Positions 8,007 through 15,921 of a stretch of 64,000 nt of DNA are shown piece after piece; within the stretch, counting starts at the first letter, position 1, and each line of letters begins with the position of its first letter. The DNA is taken from the NCBI GenBank assembly GCA_023269675.1, contig JAHFSX010000014.1, positions 83,375 to 147,374 on the forward strand, given 5' to 3'. Position numbers and translations under genes: made by a program. Under the pieces are notes generated by a model. That model worked only from the letters and a program-made list of their open reading frames with translations. It had not been told where the DNA came from and made no database searches. This DNA is from Verrucomicrobiota bacterium (GTDB lineage: Bacteria > Verrucomicrobiota > Kiritimatiellia > RFP12 > UBA1067).

Positions 8007-8968
8007 CTGTTCCTCATGCGTGGAACCACAAATTCAAAGATCTTGAAAGCGTACTTCGGCACTAGCATCGGCAGACAGCAGAAATAGCCAGACTCCCGGT
8101 TTCCGCGCACAATCTCCCGGTTCAACAGCAGGTTGCTGCGCCAATTCTTGGTGCTCATGCCGCCCACACGCATGTCCACAAAGCACATCGGCAGATATCG
8201 GCAGCGCAACTCCGCCCTGCGCAGGTAACGGATCAAAAGCGCGTAGTCCGCCGCTATCCTGTAGTCCAGTGCATAGCCGCCCAGCTTCTCAAAGCACTCC
8301 CTCCGGATATAGACGGAGGGATGCGGCGGCATAAAGCCCCACTGCAACATCCACGGGTGCCAGTGCCGCGCCGAATAGTAGCGCACCGTTCGCTCCGCCC
8401 GCAGCCCCTCCAAGCCGACACCCTCGCGGTTCGCCACAAACCGGATGTCGCCGTAGATCGCGTCTGGGCACCCGGGGGGGCACTTTGCCTTATTGCCTGA
8501 ATGCCCTATTGCCTTATTGTCGCATACCATACCGTCCCGGACGTCAGCACTAACGCAATTTCCAAACGCCTCCGCCACCCGCTCAATCACGTCGTCAGCC
8601 GACAGCACGTCGTCCGCGTTCAGGATGCCGACAACCTCGCCCGTCGCCATCCGGATACCTTTGTTGATCGCATCGTACATGCCCTCATCTGGCTCACTCA
8701 GCCAGACGAATTGCCTTAATGCCTTATTGCCATATTGCCTTGTTTGCTCATCCGCACAAGCATCTGCCTTTTCACTAACGCACTCACGCACGAATGAACT
8801 AACGAACTTCTTCTCATACTGCCGGATGATCCCCACCGTTCCGTCCGTCGAGCCGCCGTCGATCACAAGATACTCGATTTCAGGCCACGTCTGCGCCAAG
8901 ACTGACTCCAATGCCGTCCGGATCGTTGTCGCGCTGTTAAAACAGGCTGTTATGATTGTGATCGTCAT
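7949..8968 (-). CDS. Glycosyltransferase family 2 with two in-frame repeat inserts
   Basis: Inverting GT-A glycosyltransferase, 339 residues as read. ITACFNSATTIRTALESVLAQ and LVIDGGSTDGT form the nucleotide-binding start; LSEPDEGMYDAINKGI and ILNADD carry the metal-binding Asp pair. It matches the WcaA-like group common in exopolysaccharide loci. Two stretches, about residues 51-90 and 136-162, are R4/R1 repeat sequence (NKALRQF, NKAIGHSGNKA) that interrupts family motifs but keeps the frame. The tail is R10-derived. Sugar specificity cannot be told. Confidence 0.86.
   Translation of the reverse strand: MTITIITACFNSATTIRTALESVLAQTWPEIEYLVIDGGSTDGTVGIIRQYEKKFVSSFVRECVSEKADACADEQTRQYGNKALRQFVWLSEPDEGMYDAINKGIRMATGEVVGILNADDVLSADDVIERVAEAFGNCVSADVRDGMVCDNKAIGHSGNKAKCPPGCPDAIYGDIRFVANREGVGLEGLRAERTVRYYSARHWHPWMLQWGFMPPHPSVYIRRECFEKLGGYALDYRIAADYALLIRYLRRAELRCRYLPMCFVDMRVGGMSTKNWRSNLLLNREIVRGNRESGYFCCLPMLVPKYAFKIFEFVVPRMRNSLPQRRKVAKMKNMSDRCT
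8483..8580. repeat. R4 element inside the GT2 gene
   Basis: Units of GCCTTATTGCCTGAATGCC type followed by an opposite-facing CACTAACGCAATTTC. Encodes the CDNKAIGHSGNKA stretch. Confidence 0.7.
8699..8815. repeat. R4/R1 composite inside the GT2 gene
   Basis: R4 units (TTGCCTTAATGCCTTATTGCC) next to an R1-like arm with GCACGAATGAACTAACGAAC at 8779-8798. Remains in frame. Confidence 0.7.
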
Positions 8969-8998
8969 GCGAACAATGCCTTATGGCGAGGATGCGAA

Positions 8999-9095
8999 AT
9001 GCGTTATTGCGTTATTGCCTGATTGCCTGATTGCCTTATTACCAGCGAAGCTCGCGCACCAAATAACGCATTAACGCAATCTGGCATTAACGCAC
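8999..9095. repeat. R4 array between two glycosyltransferase genes
   Basis: GCGTTATTGCCTGATTGCC-type tandem units and an inverted AACGCATTAACGCAATC arm. The right end runs into the downstream coding end of the GT4 gene and provides its last codons and stop (KCVNARLR). Confidence 0.75.
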
Positions 9096-10528
9096 TTCTC
9101 ATATACGCCCGTCATCTTCCGCGCGATCTCGCCCCATTGATATTTCTTTGAAACCAGCTTTCGGCCATTCTCGCCCAGCGCGCGCCGCTCCTCATCCGTC
9201 ATGCCCATCGCCTCTTTGAGCGCCTCCGCCAGCGGTTCGACGCCGATGTCGACCCACCAGCCGCAGCGACCATTGGCCGCACTAGCTGGTTTAGCAAGTT
9301 TAGCTGGTGTGGCCTGCGTATCTGCCGGATGGCCATCCGCCCTCGTCGCTACCCGGCTATCCTGCCACTCAGCTACACTTGCTGTGTCTCCAATCAATTC
9401 TGACCAAGGCGCCCCTTTTGTCGTGATCACCGGCACGCCGCATGCCAAAGCCTCCGCCACGACGATTCCAAAATTCTCACTGCGCGTCGGCAGCACGAAC
9501 AGGTCGGCTGCGGACATGGCCTGTGCCTTCTCCTCTCCGTAAAGCGCTTCCGCAAAAGTCACGCTGTCATCCACCCCCAAGCGACAGGCCTGGGCCTTCA
9601 GGTTTTTCAACATCCCTTGTTCGTCGGGGCCAATGATCAACAGCCTCCACTCCGGGAAAGCAGGCGCGACACGCGTCCAGGCATCCGCCAGCAAATCCAG
9701 CCCCTTGAGCGGGTGCAGTCGGCCCAGGTACAGGACGGTCCTCGTCCGATTCGCGTTTTTCTTATCGTCGTTATTGCCGCTTGCATACTTGAGCTTTTGG
9801 CCGTTTTTCCCGGCCTCCGTCATCAGGCCTCTGTCATCCGTCGCTTCAACTAATGAACTCCCGCACTCCCGCACTAATACACTTCCCTTCATATCCACGC
9901 CATTGGGAATTACGACGATACGGGGACTCGCAAATTCAGCCGTTTGATCACTGCCCTTTTCCGGCTGCCGATTGCCGATCGTTGCGCCATCATCCAGTTT
10001 TTGACCTTCAGAGTTCCCGCACTTTAAAAACGCCTTAATCCACCCCGCTTCCGCGACGCAGGTCGCCTGCACCACGTCCGCACGACGCAGATAATGCCGG
10101 TCGAGGACGCCAGCCAGCCGTTTCTTCCACGCCGAGTGGCTTAACCGCACCGGGTCCAGGCACCCTTGCGGAGACATCACCAACGGTATCCCGTGTTTCC
10201 GGGCCAGATGACAGGCCCACCAGACGGGAAACGTCCAGTTAGAATGCACATGCACCACATCAGCTCCGGCCACCAAAAGCCGTAGCCCGCGCAGCATGGC
10301 ACGTGAGAAATACAAAAAACGGGGAGGAGACGGATCAAACCGGACGACCCGGACACCGGACGCGACCGCCATCTCAGTCGCCTCCGAAAGCACATCCCCT
10401 TTCCTCGCCACGGTGGCCAGGGTGACATCATGACCCTGCTTAGCCGCCTCGCGCGCGAAGACCGGCACAAGTTCAGACAGCCCGCCTCCCGAGCGCGCCA
10501 ATCCCGCTATCACATGTAAAATTTTCAT
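9071..10528 (-). CDS. Glycosyltransferase family 4 (GT-B) with three in-frame repeat inserts
   Basis: Retaining GT-B enzyme, 485 residues as read, start MKILHVIAGLARSGGGLSEL at 10528. Donor-site features: VLYLGRLHPLKGLD, ENFGIVVAEALACGVPVITTKG with the E(x7)E motif, and GWWVDIGVEPLAEAL. Inserts: about residues 166-199 (R3/R2, GNRQPEKGSD), 211-264 (R1 and R5, VRECGSSLVE) and 376-419 (R9, TPAKLAKPASA). Without them it would be about 370 residues, the usual size. The last residues come from an R4 repeat. It is a paralogue of the GT4 near 19 kb, which is interrupted at matching loops. Acceptor and donor sugars unknown. Confidence 0.87.
   Translation of the reverse strand: MKILHVIAGLARSGGGLSELVPVFAREAAKQGHDVTLATVARKGDVLSEATEMAVASGVRVVRFDPSPPRFLYFSRAMLRGLRLLVAGADVVHVHSNWTFPVWWACHLARKHGIPLVMSPQGCLDPVRLSHSAWKKRLAGVLDRHYLRRADVVQATCVAEAGWIKAFLKCGNSEGQKLDDGATIGNRQPEKGSDQTAEFASPRIVVIPNGVDMKGSVLVRECGSSLVEATDDRGLMTEAGKNGQKLKYASGNNDDKKNANRTRTVLYLGRLHPLKGLDLLADAWTRVAPAFPEWRLLIIGPDEQGMLKNLKAQACRLGVDDSVTFAEALYGEEKAQAMSAADLFVLPTRSENFGIVVAEALACGVPVITTKGAPWSELIGDTASVAEWQDSRVATRADGHPADTQATPAKLAKPASAANGRCGWWVDIGVEPLAEALKEAMGMTDEERRALGENGRKLVSKKYQWGEIARKMTGVYEKCVNARLR
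9268..9395. repeat. R9 element inside the GT4 gene
   Basis: GCTGGTTTAGCAAGTTTAGC at about 9290-9309 and an opposite arm CTACCCGGCTATCCTGCC at 9349-9366, the same two half-motifs as near 60.7-60.86 kb. In frame, encoded between the SEL and GRCGWW motifs. Confidence 0.7.
9775..9895. repeat. R5/R1 composite inside the GT4 gene
   Basis: R5-like CCTCCGTCATCAGGCCTCTG at about 9810-9829 next to an R1 arm (CAACTAATGAACTCCCGCAC) at 9848-9867. In frame. Confidence 0.68.
9955..10032. repeat. R3/R2 composite inside the GT4 gene
   Basis: R3 units (CGGCTGCCGATTGCCGATCG) followed by an R2-like GAGTTCCCGCACTTTAAAAA. In frame, just upstream of the RIVVIPNGVD motif on the coding strand. Confidence 0.65.
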
Positions 10529-10618
10529 GTAGCCATACCGTTCACAAAAACTCGGGTCCCTCACTCCGTGCCGCGGCGTCTCCGCGTTCATTCTTTCTCA
10601 ACACGGGGTTACAAGGGC

Positions 10619-11836
10619 TCAGGTTTTTGGACGCGCCATTTCTTCCATCAGCCAACAGGCCATCTCCGGGTAAACCTTCTCCGCATCGAACTGTTCTTCA
10701 GCCATGCGCCGGGCGCCGTTCTGGTGTCTGGCGAGCAGCCCCCTGTCTTCCGCATAAACACGCACCGCTTGCTTGAAACTCTCAAGATTTCCGGCCTCAT
10801 ATCCGGTGCCGGCGTCATACCTTCGCAACAGTTCCCCTGTCTCGCCTGTCAGCCCGTTGATCATGGCCAACCCCGCCGCCGCGTAATCCGCCACCTTGTT
10901 GGGGACAGCCACCCACATCGCGCTGAACATCGGCACGACCCCGACATGGCAGGCCCGCAGGCAGGACTGTAGACGTGTGTCATCCACATAGCCGTGGAAC
11001 TTCAGAGGCGACCCCGCCCTTGACGCGAGGGCGGACACCCACGCCCTCTGGGGGCCGTCTCCAGCGACATCCAGCGTCACCGGCCAGCCTTCTGCCGCCA
11101 GCGAGCAGACACCTTCCACCATGGTGCGGATGTCATAGGAAGTCCCAAGGTTGCCGATGTAACAGAGCCTCAGCGTCGTTCCCCTGCCGTCTGACCGTTC
11201 GGCCGCATCCGGCAGCGGACATCCCAAGCGGAATACCTTCGGCTCCGCCAGGCATCCCCGCGCCTGCGCAAGTTGGGCGTATCGTCCGCACACCGCGCTC
11301 ACGCCGTCCGCGCCGCGGTAGGCCCGTGCCGCCCGCGCATGTAACCTGAAAAAAGCGGCCTGCCCAAGTCCTCTCAGCCAGTGCGGGAGGAGTTGGCCGA
11401 AGGTCTCTGGCCACGCGTCCTGGATATCCACGACCACCCGGCTTCCCCACGCATCGCGCAACCTTGAGGCCGCGTCATATAACCCGAGGGGGGGCATACT
11501 CACAACGATGCCGTCAGGAGGCGGCAGCTCGGCGCGGGCGACGGCCTCCCTCGCCAAACGCTCCCACTCTGAGGCATATCGCAGGTGACTCCGCCAACGC
11601 CGCCACCCCACATTTGAGCCATACGGCAATGTGGGCACCAGCCGCACCTGAAAACCCTCACTCGCAGACACCGGCTCCAGCGACCGGCAGGTTTTCCTCA
11701 CATGATGAAAATCGCTCGACCACCAAACGACCTCGTGTCCCGCTGCCGCCAGGGCACGGCACAACAGCCAATAGCGCAGCGGGCGCCCGCCCTCGCCGGG
11801 CAACGGATCAAACGGATTGTTTATCCAAAAAATCAA
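10619..11836 (-). CDS. Glycosyltransferase family 4 (WcaI/Fuc-type), TTG start
   Basis: GT-B glycosyltransferase, 405 residues: INNPFDPLPGEGGRPLRYW at the N-terminus (FuIT/WbuB-like opening), VVVDIQDAWPET, LCYIGNLGTSYDIRTM, VAGDGPQR and VPNKVADYAAAGLAMING donor-site region. No repeat insert, unlike its neighbours. The start is a TTG placed 6 bases after a strong CGGAGG; the nearby ATG is out of frame, so the ribosome site decides for TTG. Sugar specificity unknown. Confidence 0.86.
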   Translation of the reverse strand: MIFWINNPFDPLPGEGGRPLRYWLLCRALAAAGHEVVWWSSDFHHVRKTCRSLEPVSASEGFQVRLVPTLPYGSNVGWRRWRSHLRYASEWERLAREAVARAELPPPDGIVVSMPPLGLYDAASRLRDAWGSRVVVDIQDAWPETFGQLLPHWLRGLGQAAFFRLHARAARAYRGADGVSAVCGRYAQLAQARGCLAEPKVFRLGCPLPDAAERSDGRGTTLRLCYIGNLGTSYDIRTMVEGVCSLAAEGWPVTLDVAGDGPQRAWVSALASRAGSPLKFHGYVDDTRLQSCLRACHVGVVPMFSAMWVAVPNKVADYAAAGLAMINGLTGETGELLRRYDAGTGYEAGNLESFKQAVRVYAEDRGLLARHQNGARRMAEEQFDAEKVYPEMACWLMEEMARPKT

Positions 11837-12191
11837 ACATAACCTCCGAACAACCTTTGCCGACTTCTCCCGCTAATCCACGCGAATCCGAGTTGCCCTG
11901 TATTATTGATACGCTAGCGCATTTTCACTTTTAGTGTAGCCACTTTGTACAGGCGGTTTAACCCTGTCATCCGTTGAATTTATCTTACCACCAAGACTCG
12001 AAGAACACAGAGTCCACCAAGATTTAACTTTGTGTGCTTAGTGTACTTTGTGTCTGGGTGGTTAGCTGGTTTTTGGCCACAAAACGGCTAAACAATTTAA
12101 TAACACGCTCTAATGGCTAAAAATCCAGAGCAACAGCCATTACGGTTCTCAGATGTTGGCGGTCACGGTTCTCAATTGTTAGCGATTAGCG
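11837..12191. repeat. Intergenic region with a solo R7 inverted pair (11987-12065)
   Basis: No gene. ACCACCAAGACTCGAAGAAC at 11987 onward faces CTTTGTGTCTGGGTGGTTAG ending at 12065, with a CACAGAG-type unit in each arm and almost no loop: a gene-less hairpin of the same family that flanks the GxxExxY gene near 14.5 kb. The remainder (12066-12191) shows nothing I recognise. Confidence 0.65.
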
Positions 12192-13298
12192 TTAAGACAA
12201 TGGGGACCCGTTCCCCGTTCGCGGGGATTCGCAAGCCAGAACTTTCTTGCAGATCTCCATCCATCTCTCCGCCCACACATCCACCGAGTAGGGCGCCGTC
12301 AAGGCCATGCCCCGCGCCCCCATCATCGCCAGTTCGGCTTCACGGTCATGCACCCACGCCATCGCATCGGCGATCCCCTCGACATCGTTCGTGCCACAGA
12401 CCCTGCCGTTGTAATAGGACCGCACAAAATCCACATGGCTCCCACAAGCCTCCGTGCAAACGACGGGCAATCCGGAAGCCACCGCCTCGGCGATAACCAA
12501 AGGCCACGGATCGTAGTCGCTGGTGACCACTAGCGCCCCGTGCCGGGCATAAATGTCCGGCATCGCTTTCGGCTGCACAAAACCTTGATCGCGGATACCC
12601 TCCTGACCCTTCAGCAAGGCCCCTTGCGCTCCCATGCCGCAGCAAGTCAGCCCCCACGGATCACGGACGCGGCTCCGGTATAGCCGGTACGCCTTCACCA
12701 AAACATCCACGCGCTTCTCGGGCGTATACCGGCCCACAAAAACAAACTGCCGCGGGTAACTGTGCAGCCGCGCGCGTGCTTCCCGCGCAACCGCGAACAG
12801 GACCGTATCGATGCCGATCAGGCCCCGCTCGATCTGCGACTCGGCGAACCCCAAATAGCGCGCATAGAACGCCGAGCGCTCACTCGGAACAACCGCTCCG
12901 GCAAACCTCCGTAAATACGGCCTCAACACGATTCGCGCCAGAAGCTTCCGCAGCGTGAACGCGAACGTCATGTCGAACGCGAAGAGTTTCGGCATCGCCG
13001 CAAACGCGCGATCCGTGGCGGCAAACCGGCACATCTTGCAGCGCCACCCCAAGACCACCAGCACGTCAGGTTTGAGTCCCAAAACCTCCTGGCGCAGGGT
13101 TGCGCAATCCAACGGCTCCCCTTCAAACCGGAGATCATAGTCCAAACCCTCCAGCACCTCGGCCTGGTGATAGTCGGTGGACGCGTTCCGCCTGACCTCG
13201 ATGTAGAGCTTGAGCCTGACGCCGGGGGCCGCTGCCAGCGCGCGCCAGCAGGCCGCCATGTAGCCCGTCACGCCCGTCCAAAAGAAAATTATCGTCAT
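12192..13298 (-). CDS. Glycosyltransferase family 4
   Basis: GT-B glycosyltransferase, 368 residues from the ATG at 13298 (MTIIFFWTGVTGYMA). Motifs: PDVLVVLGWRC, FVFVGRYTPEKRVDVLVKAY, CGMGAQGALLKG, and SDYDPWPLVIAEAVASGLPVVC with the family's E(x7)E. No repeat is inserted in the body, but the last residues (SPRTGNGSPLS) come from a small hairpin, CCCCGTTCGCGGGG at 12212-12225, and look added. Upstream extension codons are ignored because they overlap R7-like DNA. Confidence 0.84.
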   Translation of the reverse strand: MTIIFFWTGVTGYMAACWRALAAAPGVRLKLYIEVRRNASTDYHQAEVLEGLDYDLRFEGEPLDCATLRQEVLGLKPDVLVVLGWRCKMCRFAATDRAFAAMPKLFAFDMTFAFTLRKLLARIVLRPYLRRFAGAVVPSERSAFYARYLGFAESQIERGLIGIDTVLFAVAREARARLHSYPRQFVFVGRYTPEKRVDVLVKAYRLYRSRVRDPWGLTCCGMGAQGALLKGQEGIRDQGFVQPKAMPDIYARHGALVVTSDYDPWPLVIAEAVASGLPVVCTEACGSHVDFVRSYYNGRVCGTNDVEGIADAMAWVHDREAELAMMGARGMALTAPYSVDVWAERWMEICKKVLACESPRTGNGSPLS

Positions 13299-13402
13299 AT
13301 CCGAGTCCCCAACCTGACCGCACAGGGGCAGCCACAAAGATCACACAGTCCGCATGCCTTCAGCTCGTGTAGTGTCCCTTAAATGCCTATAACCGGTCCA
13401 GG

Positions 13403-13478
13403 GTTTGTAGTACCGCCTTCAGGCGGAACCCGGTGCCGGGATGCCTTGGGATTCCGCCTAAAGGCGGCACTACGAACG
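13403..13478. repeat. Inverted repeat with inner palindromes
   Basis: GTAGTACCGCCTTCAGGCGG in the left arm (13407-13426) and its near-perfect reverse complement in the right arm (13455-13474), 3 differences in about 26 bases, separated by about 22 bases. Each arm also holds its own palindrome (CCGCC..GGCGG). It resembles REP/BIME-type elements and is distinct from R1-R10. Confidence 0.7.
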
Positions 13479-13483
13479 TGTTC

Positions 13484-13592
13484 AAACCACAAAGAAGAAA
13501 ATACTGCCTAGTTACTTGCGGGGCACTTCGCTAGCGTTCCATCGCGGCGACTTTTGTATCCCTTTGTGTTCGATGTGCCCTCTGTGGTTACG
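13484..13592. repeat. Solo R7 inverted pair
   Basis: AACCACAAAGAAG at the left faces CCCTTTGTG ... CCCTCTGTGGTTAC at 13560-13591. No gene between. Another R7 fragment (CAGCCACAAAGATCACACAG) lies at 13328-13347. Together with the REP-like inverted repeat it fills the 300-base gap 13299-13599. Confidence 0.55.
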
Positions 13593-13599
13593 TCCACTC

Positions 13600-14232
13600 T
13601 CAGCGCCGACTCTCTGTTCCGTATTTATTTGACCAGACCATGCCGCGAACCTGCACGCCTGCGGGGAACGCCTGCTCCACCGCCCGCGTCACGCCGAACC
13701 GCGGGTTCCCGTAATCGTGCCCGCAAATCAATGGCACACCCAGTCCCTGTGCCCATGCGATCTCATCCCGCACGGCCTCATACGAGTGGTCCGCATCCAG
13801 AAAGACCATCGCCGGAACGTCGCCCTTGTACTGAGCACGAAACGTCGCGCTGTCGCCGACATGCAGCGCCACCTGACCGGTGCACAGCTCTCCGCGCAAA
13901 ATCCGGCGCGTGAACTCCTCATGCAGCGCGGGCGGCAGCCCGAACGGGTTCCAGCAGAAATTGTCTACGGTAATGACCGGCTGTCCGGCCCTTTTTTCCG
14001 CCGCGATCAGCCGCGTAGTGAGCCCGAAGAGCGTGCCGAATTCGACAATCGGACCCGGCCAGCCCGCGGCGGCGTGAACCAGCTCGGCGATCCGGAGATC
14101 CTCCTCGGCCGTCAACCCGCCCAAAGCAAAAATGCCCGGGTCCTCCAGCAGCGCCAAGTGCGTCGATACCGCCGCCCGGATCTGCCTCCGCCATTTCAAA
14201 ACTTTTAACAATTGAATCAACTTGCGAATCAT
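13600..14232 (-). CDS. Class I SAM-dependent methyltransferase-like protein
   Basis: 210 residues. A Rossmann-type SAM site is suggested by GPIVEFGTLFGLTTRLIA (motif I position) and by VITVDNFCWNP (acidic end of strand 2); MVFLDADHSYEAV fits motif IV of the Methyltransf_24-type group. It could methylate a sugar or an acyl group of the polymer. The acceptor is unknown. The neighbouring glycosyltransferases and the SAM-cycle operon near 58 kb fit a methylated product. No repeat insertion. Confidence 0.75.
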   Translation of the reverse strand: MIRKLIQLLKVLKWRRQIRAAVSTHLALLEDPGIFALGGLTAEEDLRIAELVHAAAGWPGPIVEFGTLFGLTTRLIAAEKRAGQPVITVDNFCWNPFGLPPALHEEFTRRILRGELCTGQVALHVGDSATFRAQYKGDVPAMVFLDADHSYEAVRDEIAWAQGLGVPLICGHDYGNPRFGVTRAVEQAFPAGVQVRGMVWSNKYGTESRR

Positions 14233-14258
14233 TTTGCCTTCCTATGCTAAACACAGGG

Positions 14259-14815
14259 GTTAACCACATAGGCCACACAGTCCACATAGAATCCAACCGG
14301 CCCTCTGTGCCTTTTGCGATTACAAATAGAGATGTCGTTTCAAAAGATGAACTTTCTGATTTGGAACATTTGTGAACCGAAGTTGATCAGAACTCCGTGT
14401 TGTAACTTCGTCGCCTTCAGATAATGAAGCACCTGTGCAACGTGTTCCGGGGCTAACGTTTTTGCTGTCTTCAGCTCAATAATCACGCGACTCTCGATGA
14501 GCAAATCGGCGATGTAGTCACCAATTAGAGTCCCGTCTTCGTCGTATACTTTAATAGGAGCCTGTTGCTCAACCTGATAGCCACTTTTCTTTAAACGGTG
14601 AGCCAGTGCATTTTCGTACACTTTTTCAAGAAAACCCGTACCCAGATAGACGTGAACCTCATATGCCGTCTGCCTGATATGATTGACGATGTCATCGATT
14701 GTTCGCATATCGCCCCCATGATTTCTTTAGCACTCTCCGACTTGAAACCATGCCGCATACACAGTCACACAGAACGCTGGTCTCATCTTTGAGTACTTTG
14801 TGCCCTCTGTGGTTG
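14259..14815. mobile_element. R7 inverted repeats around a GxxExxY gene (putative small mobile element)
   Basis: Left copy (AACCACATAGGCCACACAG then TCCACATAG) at 14261-14289; right copy at 14787-14815 is the reverse complement of AACCACAGAGGGCACAAAGT. The GxxExxY gene is the only gene inside. The right arm overlaps the 3' end of the next GT2 gene. Confidence 0.65.
14340..14708 (-). CDS. GxxExxY-family protein (PD-(D/E)XK nuclease-like), copy B
   Basis: 122 residues. GTGFLEKVYENAL holds the GxxExxY motif (Gly25, Glu28, Tyr31). The nuclease-like core GDYIADLLI then VIIELKTAK gives Asp68, Glu78 and Lys80, and QVLHYLKAT with GVLINFG are typical of the family C-terminus. ATG at 14708 follows GGGGG. 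It is only distantly similar to the copy near 4.4 kb and belongs to a different repeat family (R7 instead of R8). Function unknown; probably not part of polysaccharide synthesis. Confidence 0.85.
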   Translation of the reverse strand: MRTIDDIVNHIRQTAYEVHVYLGTGFLEKVYENALAHRLKKSGYQVEQQAPIKVYDEDGTLIGDYIADLLIESRVIIELKTAKTLAPEHVAQVLHYLKATKLQHGVLINFGSQMFQIRKFIF

Positions 14816-15919
14816 CATCAGGTCTCGCACCCATCGCAAGGCCTTTAGCAGGTAACACATGGCGGGGTGAACGGCAGGATGATCCGAGACCCACCCGCAC
14901 ACCCGGACGAGCATGCCCAACTTCAACTCGCCCAACCCCAGTTCCTGATAGAATCGCGCGAGCGCACCAAAGTTCCCCCAATACAGCCGCTGCAGCAGCG
15001 CCTTCTGAAACTCCTTCCGGCAGTATATGCGAAACGACGAAACGGCCAAAAGCTCATTTGTCAGCGCGTTCGCGTGTTCATGACTGCCCGTTTCGGCATT
15101 CACTAACTCCCGCACTTTAGAACTCCCGCACTTTAGAACTTCCCGCAGTTCTTCCGCCAGAAACCGGTGATACGGCAGCACCTCGAACGTCTTCTTGTAC
15201 CCCTGATCCCAGTACTCGACCGCCTGGCCAGGCACGCCGACATCGTAGCGCGTCAGTGCCTGCGGCGCGAGGACCACCGGCCGCGCCAGCGCGATTTTAG
15301 CCCAGAACTCGTGATCCTCACATATCGCGACTCCGGCGGGGAACCCGCCGACCGCCTGCGCCACATGGCGCGGCACGACCATGCTTGAAGTATGGATCAC
15401 ATGGCCGCGCGCCCAGACGTAAAAAAAATCGACCGGACCAAAGGCCGGTCGCTCATTTGCGTCTTCCCTACACGGCCATCTCTCTTCGTTCCGGCAACCG
15501 GCCCTCGCACACCGCAGCAAGTCCCGGGGACGCACCCCATAACGCTGGAGTTCCCGCCCTCCGGCAACCGTCGCGAACCCGGTGCCGTACAGTCCGGCCC
15601 CGGGGAACCGCCCGATCATCTCCCGGATACGCTCGAAAAAACCGGGCAGCCACTCGTCATCCGCATCGAGGAAAGCGACGTACGGCTGGGTGGCGGCCGC
15701 GATCCCGACATTCCGCGCCACGCTCACACCTTGGTTGGGCTGGTCAATGACCCGCACGCGCGGGTCCCGCTGCTCCCGGGCGATCCGCTCGCCGCCGTCG
15801 GTCGAGCCGTCGTTGACGACGATGATCTCGTCCGCGGGCCAGCTCTGCGCCAACACCGAATCCAGCGCCCGCTGAATATAGGGCGCTTTGTTGAACAGGG
15901 GTATGATGACGGTGAACAT
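14783..15919 (-). CDS. Glycosyltransferase family 2 with in-frame insert and repeat-derived C-terminus
   Basis: GT-A glycosyltransferase, 378 residues: VIIPLFNKAPYIQRALDSVL, IIVVNDGSTDGG, VSVARNVGIAAA and AFLDADDEW (metal-binding Asp pair) are all clear; HTSSMVVPR and ICEDHEFWAKI follow. Residues about 258-285 (VLKCGSSKVREL ... ANALTNELL) are R2 and R1 repeat sequence. The last eleven residues (MQPQRAQSTQR) and the stop codon are encoded by the right R7 arm of the neighbouring GxxExxY element, so that insertion probably replaced the original end. Donor sugar unknown. Confidence 0.85.
   Translation of the reverse strand: MFTVIIPLFNKAPYIQRALDSVLAQSWPADEIIVVNDGSTDGGERIAREQRDPRVRVIDQPNQGVSVARNVGIAAATQPYVAFLDADDEWLPGFFERIREMIGRFPGAGLYGTGFATVAGGRELQRYGVRPRDLLRCARAGCRNEERWPCREDANERPAFGPVDFFYVWARGHVIHTSSMVVPRHVAQAVGGFPAGVAICEDHEFWAKIALARPVVLAPQALTRYDVGVPGQAVEYWDQGYKKTFEVLPYHRFLAEELREVLKCGSSKVRELVNAETGSHEHANALTNELLAVSSFRIYCRKEFQKALLQRLYWGNFGALARFYQELGLGELKLGMLVRVCGWVSDHPAVHPAMCYLLKALRWVRDLMQPQRAQSTQR
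15063..15145. repeat. R1/R2 composite inside the GT2 gene
   Basis: An R1-like left arm (AGCTCATTTGTCAGCGCGTT) and two tandem R2 units (ACTCCCGCACTTTAGAACT). In frame. Confidence 0.72.
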
Positions 15920-15921
15920 GG

